A DNA stretch of 64,000 nucleotides. Source: Heterocephalus glaber (lineage: Eukaryota; Chordata; Mammalia; Rodentia; Bathyergidae). Both the position numbers and the translations under genes were made by a program. This document shows, piece by piece, positions 57,465-64,000 of this stretch. The stretch's first letter is position 1. Each line of letters opens with the position of its first letter. The stretch spans positions 9,249,727 to 9,313,726 of the forward strand of contig NW_004624781.1 in the NCBI RefSeq assembly GCF_000247695.1, in the 5' to 3' direction. The notes under the pieces are model-generated. The model had not been told where the DNA came from. It worked only from the letters and a program-made list of their open reading frames with translations, and made no database searches.

Positions 57465-59679
57465 CATCATACTAAATGGTCAAAAACTGAGAAGTCTCAC
57501 GCTAAAATCAGGAACAACACAAGGACATCCTCTATCACCACTCCTGTATAATATAGTTCTGGAAACATTAGCCACAGCAATTAGAAAAGAGAAAGAAATA
57601 GAAGGAATAAAGATAGGAAAGGAAGAAGCTAAACTGTAGTTATTTGCTGACAATATGATACTTTACATAGAAGACCCAAAAAACTCTACCAAAAGACTTC
57701 TAGACTTAATGGACAGATTCAGTAGAGTAGCTGGATACAAGGTCGACACTCAAAAATCAATAGACTTCTTCTACACAAATAACAGACTCACTGAGAGAGA
57801 AATTAGGGAAACAATTCCTTTTACAATAACATCCAAAAAAAATGAAATATCTAGGAATCAACCTAATGAAGGAAGCAAAAGACCTCTACACTGAAAACTA
57901 CAGCACTCTGAAAAAGGAGATCGAAGAGGATATCAGAAAATGGAAAGACGTTCCCTTGTTCCTGGGTAGGAAGAACGAATATAGTGAAAATCGCCATACT
58001 TCCAAAACTGCTATATAGATTTAATGCAATGCTGATTGAAATCCCAACAACATATTTCATAGAGGTAGAGAAAACAATCCAAAAAATCATTTGGAACCAG
58101 AGGAGACCTAGAATAGCAAAAGCAATTCTAGGCAACAGAGAGGTGGCTGGGGGTATCACAATCCCCAACTTGAAACTATACTACAAAGCCACTGTGATAA
58201 AAACAGCATGGTACTGGCAAAGAAACAGACCCAAGGATCAGTGGAATAGACTAGAAGATAAAGAAACAACTCCAGACATATTCAGCTACCTCATCTTTGA
58301 CAAAAGAGCCAACCATCCTCACTAGAGGAAAGATAGCCTCTTTAATAAATGGTGTTGGAAAAGCTGGATTTCAACCTGCCAAAAATTAAAACTAGACCCA
58401 TATCTATCACCATGCACTAAACTAAGATCAAAGTGGATTAAAGATCTAAATATTAAAACAGAAACACTAAACTTGCTGGAAGATAAGTTTGGTAGAACTC
58501 TTGAGGACACTGGCATAGGAAAAGACTTTATGAACAAAACCTCAGTAGCACGTGAACTAGCACAAAGAATCAACAACTGGGATCTCATCTTACTAAAAAG
58601 CTTCTGCGCTGCAAGAGAAATCACCAACAGAGCTAAGAGACAACCTACAATGTGGGAAAAAGTTTTTAGCAGCTGTTCCTCAGACAAAGGACTACTATCT
58701 AGAATATATAAAGAACTGAAAAAAATCAGACCCCCCAAATGTAAAGACCCAATTCAAAAAAGGGCATCTGAAATGAACAGACATTTCTCAAACAAGTAAA
58801 AGCAGTAAATAAACATATGAATAAATGCTCAACAACACTGGTCATTTGAGAGATGCAGATGAAAACAACAACTGAAATTCCACCTCACCCCAGAAAGAAT
58901 GGCTGCTATCAAGAAATTAATCAATAACAAATGTTGGCGGAGTTGTGGGGAGAAAGGAACCCTTCTCCATTGTTGGTGGGAGTGCAGACTGGTGCAACCA
59001 CTGTGGAAATCAGTATGGAGATCCTTCAAAGAACTAGAACTATTTGACCTAGTTATTCCTCTGTTGGCTATCTTCCCGAAAGAATTAAAAGAATCATACC
59101 ACAGCGATATATGTGCACCTATGTTTATAGCGGCACAGTTTGTAATAACTAAAGCTTGGAAACAGCCCAAGTGCCCATCAACTGGAAACTGGATAAAGAA
59201 GATGTGGTTTTCTTATAAAATGGAGTACTACTCAGCCATAAAGAACGAGAAACTAAAGACATTTACAGCTAAATGGATGCACGTTGAGGCCATACTCTTA
59301 TGTGAAATAAAACAGGACACACGTGTAAATACCAAACCAGTTTCTCTGGTATGAGAAACTCAAAGTGCAAATAAGGATTTAAATGATTAAAATGAATAAC
59401 TGATAATGTGAAATAGGAAGAAAAGGTGCAAAGGGGTAGGGGAAGTGGGAGGGGAAGGGGAAAGGAAAGAAGGGAAAGGAAAAATTATGAGAAAAGGTAA
59501 AAATGGAAACAAAGTCTTTGTAAATAGGGAAGGGTGGAGGGGGTGAAGGGCGCACAGGTAATGGGGAAAAGATAAGAACCAAGATACATCATGTAAAGGT
59601 ACAAGATCCCAATGATAAATGTGTTTATACCTAAAATGTACCAATAAAAGAATTTAAGGAAAAAAATTAACTCAAAAAA
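57465..59679 (+). mobile_element. 5'-truncated L1 (ORF2 C-terminal half and 3' UTR), non-functional
   Basis: Starts in the reverse-transcriptase domain and runs through the ORF2 C-terminus, with stop at about 59352. Recognisable landmarks are [36 protein letters not shown] and KMEYYSAIKN. A TAG stop lies just before FADN, which replaces the family's FADD, and frame changes at about 57890, 58325 and 58800 split the rest. A G/A-rich 3' UTR ends near AATAAAAG with an A-rich tail. Perfect 13-bp duplication AAGAAAGGATGTT at 57452-57464 and 59680-59692 defines the insertion. Confidence 0.93.
57655..59354 (+). pseudogene. L1 ORF2 pseudogene (RT C-terminal part and Cys-rich end)
   Basis: Successive plus-strand fragments at 57655-57894, 57984-58325, 58473-58799 and 58899-59354 shift frame but read collinearly as ORF2. 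In the last, [20 protein letters not shown] contains the C..C...H..C-like zinc-knuckle region (Cys-Gly-Glu, His-Cys-Trp-Trp-Glu-Cys). Enzymatic function is impossible given the truncation and stops. Length is about 570 codons of a family that normally exceeds 1,200. Confidence 0.9.
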
Positions 59680-60595
59680 AAGAAAGGATGTTGGGGGAAC
59701 ATTTATTAGAACAGGGCAGGGTTTGGGGCATATTTCCAGGAAAATAGAGACGTCATCTGCTATGATGTGAGACATGAATAGCTGGGACTTCAGGAGACTG
59801 ACTGACTGCCTTTACACAACTCTATGAGTATTGTCACCTGGACAGTCACTGCTGCCAACTAAATAATCACTCAACAAACATTCACTGAAGCTCTCTCAGA
59901 AGTAAGAACTGTGTACTTATGCACAGGCATAAATGAAGGAAGCATGAATTTATTACTATAGATAAGTACAATAGGTTACAAAAAAAAAAGGTTGATTTTA
60001 TTGCTGTCACATCTAGAAAAAGACCACAAGCAATAACAGGTGATAATTACACATCCTTTGAAGCTTATGTATGTGCTAATGGATGAGATATCACTACTTC
60101 AGGAGCCCAAGATCCATTCCTCAGGAGAAAATTATATATAGTGTTAGTGCATTTACTCCACAAATAGCGCGTGCCTGAGCATCAGATAAATGAGCTCTGA
60201 AGAGGCAAATCATGGTTCATTGTCTTCCAAGAGAGTTCCACAGGGTGTGATAGGTCCTAGAAACTGCTCTTTCCACCACTGCAGCATATTTCATTGCTCA
60301 GTACTGAGCGTTAACTGAACCCACCAACACAAATTTTTATGCCTCATTAGAAAGTACAACTCTCAGCATCTGAACATTTTTAACACAATATTTTTCTGAA
60401 CACATCATAATTTTAGGAATGGACTAAACCAAAAAGTGCCATAGAATAATTTTGCAGTCCCATTAAACCTCAAAATGAACTCTTAAAACCAATGCAGCTT
60501 TTAAAATTATGAGTCAAATGTGTTACTTCCCTGCATGTAAATATAGTAACTATAGTAACTATTTCAACTATAGTAAGAGTATAATGGACCTTTTT

Positions 60596-60670
60596 TCAGT
60601 GTTGGGGACTGAACCCAGGTCATCATATATACTAGGCAAGTTCTCCACCACTGAGCCACATCCTCACCCC
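60596..60670 (-). mobile_element. Old ID-type SINE
   Basis: Reverse-oriented: AGTGTTGGGGACTGAACCCA, ..TAGGCAAGTTCTCCACCACT, GAGCCACATCCTCACCCC. Confidence 0.83.
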
Positions 60671-61519
60671 TAAAGCTATCCTCTCATATGTCCCTTAAGG
60701 TCCTTCCTAGCCTGGTCCCTGCCACCTCTTATGCTACTATTATCCACCCTTTTAATGTCTAAAAGCACTTTTATGCTCTCACCTAAGCTTCTTGCTCCAA
60801 GATAAGTACCACAGAAAACCAAACCCAAACTGGGCTTTATGCCTACCACGTACATGTAATCATTTTGTACTAAATATGACAAGGGGAAAAGTGTTGAAGT
60901 AGAGAAAATCATGCTGGCATATTTATTTCCCTAATTATCCTGATAAGACAGCTTAATGATTAAAAAGAAATTAATAGTAGGTATTAATATTGTAAAAAGT
61001 ATGATAAATGACCTTTTGAGATTAAAGTATCATCATCTTGATTATTAGGTAAAGAAAAACCTATTAACTAACTTTCAAGTTGGGTAACTGACTCCATTTA
61101 AATCAGCCACAGTGCTCAAGATTTAATGTATTGTTCAAATTCATGTATGCAAACAGACTCATTAAAATTCAGGAGACTTCCCTCAGAAAACCCACTGCAC
61201 TTAAAATTCAGAGCCCTAACAGAGGGCCTTAAACTGGAATATTTAAATTGAAACATTTGTCCCTTCTAGCCAGGGCAGTCTCCACTGTCTTTTTGCATTT
61301 GTGTTTTCTCCCTAAGCAAGAACTGAAGTCAGCCCATGAGTGAGATGCAGCAGTTCCAAGGCCAAGAACCTGTTCCTTACATGACACTGCCACTGCTCTC
61401 AAGGTCAAGGGCAGCTTTTGATTGCCTCTGCATGCAGCTAAGGACAGGGGCAAATACCTTCATTCCCAGTAAGAGTTTAAAGAAGAATATTTCTAATCCT
61501 TGCTTCGTAAAATACACAT

Positions 61520-61552
61520 GCAAGACCCTGACTCAAAAATAAATAAATAAAT
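61520..61552 (+). mobile_element. Severely truncated B1 3' end
   Basis: Only ATGCAAGACCCTGACTC and an AAAT-repeat tail remain. The parallel to the truncated ID copies suggests 5'-truncated insertion, but no clean duplication is visible. Confidence 0.45.
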
Positions 61553-61611
61553 TTTTTTTCCCTAGAATGCTGAAACATACACCCCATTGAGCAATCAAAA
61601 TGTTTCTGTTG

Positions 61612-61746
61612 TTTTTGTGACAGGGTCTCCCTATGTAGTTCATGCTGGCCTTGAACTGACTAGGTAGCCAGGTTAGCCTTGAACTCCTGGCAATCCTCCT
61701 GTCTTAGCCTCCCAAGTGCTGGCATCACAGGTGTGTGCCACCACAC
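61612..61746 (-). mobile_element. B1 SINE
   Basis: Reverse-oriented: TTTTTGTGACAGGGTCTCCC, two GGCCTTGAACT/GCCTTGAACTCC units, CCTCCCAAGTGCTGGCATCA, ending GCCACCACACTC. Confidence 0.9.
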
Positions 61747-61824
61747 TCACAAAGCAACCACAATATTCTTGTTCATTTTCATGGAACTCATCCTAATGGG
61801 TGCTTCTTAACAAAAAATGCTTAT

Positions 61825-62010
61825 CATTTCCTGAGCCTGACTGCATGCTAGGCCCTGTGTTAAATACACTTCTATATTACTTCATTACAACCCCTCATAC
61901 CAACCCTCCACAGAGAAAAGTGAAGTGAGATCGAGCAGGTTAAAGAACTTGAGACAGTCACCCAGGGGATAAGTAGTACTGTGGTTCATTCTGCTCCATA
62001 CTGCCTCCCT
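61825..62010 (-). repeat. MIR SINE relic
   Basis: CATGCTAGGCCCTGTGTTAA, ATACACTTCTATATTACTTC, AGAGAAAAGTGAAGTGAGAT, then GACAGTCACCCAGGGGATAA is a reverse-oriented MIR. Confidence 0.6.
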
Positions 62011-62064
62011 AAAGATAACCAAGCCCCACCCCGCCAAGTATTTCTGAGTCCCTTTTGGGCCAAA

Positions 62065-62302
62065 AAGACACAGTGGTTAAGAGCACAAACTCATACTCAC
62101 TGAATTCAAATCTGAGTTGGTTCTACCAACTTACCAGCTACATGACCTTCAGAAGGTACTCACCTACTGTATTCTGTGTCTCACCTCATTTTGGAAAATG
62201 GAGGCAATAACAGAACACAACTAAGGATTAAGTAGTTCAATCCATGAAAAATGTTAAGGCCTACAGGCACTTGGTATACAGTAGGCACCCTATAAATGTT
62301 AC
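62065..62302 (+). repeat. MIR SINE, nearly full length
   Basis: AGACACAGTGGTTAAGAGCA, ..CAACTTACCAGCTACATGAC.., ..AAATGGAGGCAATAACAGA.., ..AGGATTAAGTAG.., ..CAGTAGGCACCCTATAAATG. The 3' end is cut by an ID. Confidence 0.85.
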
Positions 62303-62407
62303 TTTTTTTTTTTTGGTACCGGGGATCAAACTTGGGTCCTTACATCCAACTCAGGTCCTTAAGCTTGCGTAGCAGGCGGCAAAACCACTGAGCTAAATCC
62401 CCAGCCC
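62303..62407 (-). mobile_element. ID SINE with an internal partial duplication
   Basis: Reverse-oriented. The B-box region is present one and a half times: CAAACTTGGGTCCTTACA then CCAACTCAGGTCCTTAAG. Flanked by TGTTAC on both sides, at the 3' end of a MIR. Confidence 0.9.
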
Positions 62408-62521
62408 ACTGTTACCGCTTATTAAACCAAGAGCTGTAACAGTGGAGCCCTGAAGGATTGCCAGGGTTCTCACAGCTTTCTGGACTTAGCCTCATTTAAC
62501 TAGGACTGATTCACTCATACA

Positions 62522-62524
<3 letters not shown>

Positions 62525-62577
<53 letters not shown>

Positions 62578-62588
62578 GTCTCTGTCTC

Positions 62589-62644
<56 letters not shown>
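62525..62644 (+). repeat. (CT)n-(CA)n compound microsatellite
   Basis: About 50 CT units interrupted by GTCT, followed by about 11 CA units. A purine/pyrimidine-asymmetric tract next to alternating CA. Confidence 0.97.
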
Positions 62645-63438
62645 GGGTGGGTGCAGGCACACAAGAGTGCACTCACACACATGCCTTTTTCCCTATGGTG
62701 CTGAAGATATTATATGCACAGTAATGCATTTAATTCTCAAAAAAAAATAAAAACACTCCCATTACCCACTTTTCATCATTAAAGAAAATGGTTAGTTTTT
62801 GCCTTAGGCTCTCAAACAAATGGTAGTAGAATCAGTATTTGAACGTGGGTATTTCTATCCCAAAAGCTCATGTTCTTTTATCTACACTGTTGAATTTTTA
62901 CATCAACTTTTTGCATTTTGTCAGTGAGTTATTAATTGTAACTTAGGAGATCTAAAAGTGGCTTTAGAGTGTATCTAGCACAAGATCCCCTTTTTGCACA
63001 TGAAGAAATAGAAACCCAGAAGTTCACTGCTGACTTGCCGGAAAGCATATAACAAATGTCTTTTTTATAGTAACGTACCATCGCTTCTTCCTCTCAGATT
63101 CGAGGAGCATGCTCTAGAAGGCCCTCAGCCTGGCTTCTAATCTTTTAGGGGCACTGAAAAACCAATGACCAATCAACAATGCAATGGCTAAGTCAGAGCC
63201 CAAAGGCTGCCCTATGGGAAGTGCATGAGTTTTACAAGTGGACTTTGTCAAATTGAGTGCAGCTGCTCAGGCTTTTCCTCTTTCTGGCTCACAGGGGCAC
63301 TCTGGAGACTTAGGGTTAACAAACAAAATCAAGTGTTAGTCTATAATGCCACTGCGATTGGAGGAAAGCTTTGCCAAACAGGGTTTTACAAATAAAAGCC
63401 AGAGTAGATAAAATTTCACCTTTGAAAGTAGGACAAGC

Positions 63439-63590
63439 AGCCCTGGATGGTGGTGCATGCCTGTAATGCTAGCACTAAAGAGGCTGAGGCAGGAGGATCA
63501 TTGTGAGTTCAAGGCCCACCTGGGCTACACAGTGAGTTCAAGGATATCCTGAACTACATGAGACCTTGTCTCAAATAACCAAAAAAAAAG
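63439..63590 (+). mobile_element. B1 SINE
   Basis: AGCCCTGGATGGTGGTGCAT, GCCTGTAATGCTAGCACT, GAGGCTGAGGCAGGAGGATC, both copies of the GTGAGTTCAAGG unit, ending GAGACCTTGTCTC. GGTAGGACAAGC after and GTAGGACAAGC before form the duplication. Confidence 0.92.
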
Positions 63591-64000
63591 GGTAGGACAA
63601 GCTAACATGAAGTCTAAAACTTGCCTTGCCTGAGAAAGGAAGCTCAACTAAGGCAGCTGTTAGTAGCAAAACGCAAACCTCAACAAAACACTGCAGAACA
63701 AAGCAGCGGCTCCATGTGGAGAGACGATGCAGAGATTTCTGATATAATTAGTTTCCTTCTCACAAAAGAATCAGGTTCCTAATTAAATTTCATCCCTTCC
63801 CACACCCACCCATTCTGTTGTGCACATATCTGATTGCTTCCTAAGGGACTGAGTTAGAGGCTAAGAATCAACCCGAAACCACAAGTCCACTGACCTTTCG
63901 GGGCCACAGGTGAAGTGATGCATGTTACAGTCAGCCATCACTGGGGCCTGTCCAGGGGACTTGCTCATCTTCCCACTCCACACCTTCTCCAGGGTTCTTC

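Larger units (their letters stand above)
24002..64000 (-). other. RAB8B: RAB8B intron 1 (incomplete; runs past the right edge)
   Basis: At least 40 kb with no match to a Rab8 first exon in either orientation and no CpG island. It is filled with ID, B1 and B1/ID SINEs, LINE relics, MIRs and DNA transposons, listed separately. Stretches where I see nothing: 25160-25980, 31000-31660, 33080-34470, 35690-37220, 37370-39040, 42060-43270, 47290-48680, 50570-51970, 52110-52890, 53250-53820, 59700-60590 and 63100-63430. Confidence 0.85.

Noticed and set aside
3116..62407. Many tRNA-like sequences with A and B boxes
   Set aside because: They are ID SINEs: no cloverleaf closure, A-tails, target duplications and high copy number. 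None is a tRNA gene.
63890..64000. Possible RAB8B exon 1 at the right edge
   Set aside because: No minus-strand MAKTYDYL or GDSGVGKT coding sequence and no CpG island. Exon 1 is beyond the window.

Overview
This is mammalian nuclear DNA from a non-murid rodent. The only protein-coding gene I can support is the 3' seven-eighths of RAB8B, on the minus strand. Exons 2-8 (residues 42-207 of a 207-residue small GTPase) lie between 24001 and 6424. Every junction has GT and AG, and the phases join without a break. Exon 1, with the start codon and the P-loop, is not in the window and must lie beyond 64000, so intron 1 exceeds 40 kb. The rodent assignment rests on about 38 recent ID SINEs (tRNA-like, ending in a GGTACC-type 3' end plus an A-tail), B1 elements with the internal duplication seen in rodents, and B1/ID dimers. 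The ID subtype is not that of mouse or rat. I considered beaver, kangaroo-rat and hystricognath lineages but cannot decide between them without a library search.

Layout from left to right. 1-200 is a GC-box-rich CpG-island edge, probably the promoter of the next gene leftward; by conserved mammalian gene order this would be APH1B, which is an inference. 240-2640 is intergenic. About 2640-6423 is the long RAB8B 3' UTR, carrying two antisense ID insertions. 6424-24001 holds exons 8 to 2 and introns 7 to 2. 24002-64000 is intron 1 sequence: SINEs, an ancient L1 3' end, a 2.2-kb 5'-truncated lineage-specific L1, MIR and L2 relics, and DNA transposons.

The hunt found no new coding system. What stands out is transposon archaeology. 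A mariner-derived inverted repeat sits inside a MaLR LTR (21361-21893). A mosaic of two L1-related sequences lies at 56823-57130. Several target sites were hit twice by SINEs (10772-11003, 45017-45265, 50157-50384). A Tigger-type element splits a MIR at a TA (39802-40502). A 13-bp repeat flanks an LTR-plus-ID composite (7703-7999). The exon 7 splice donor is unusually weak.

Names of the older repeat families are from memory of consensus sequences and would need RepeatMasker to confirm. Edges of old repeats are good to roughly 10-30 bases.
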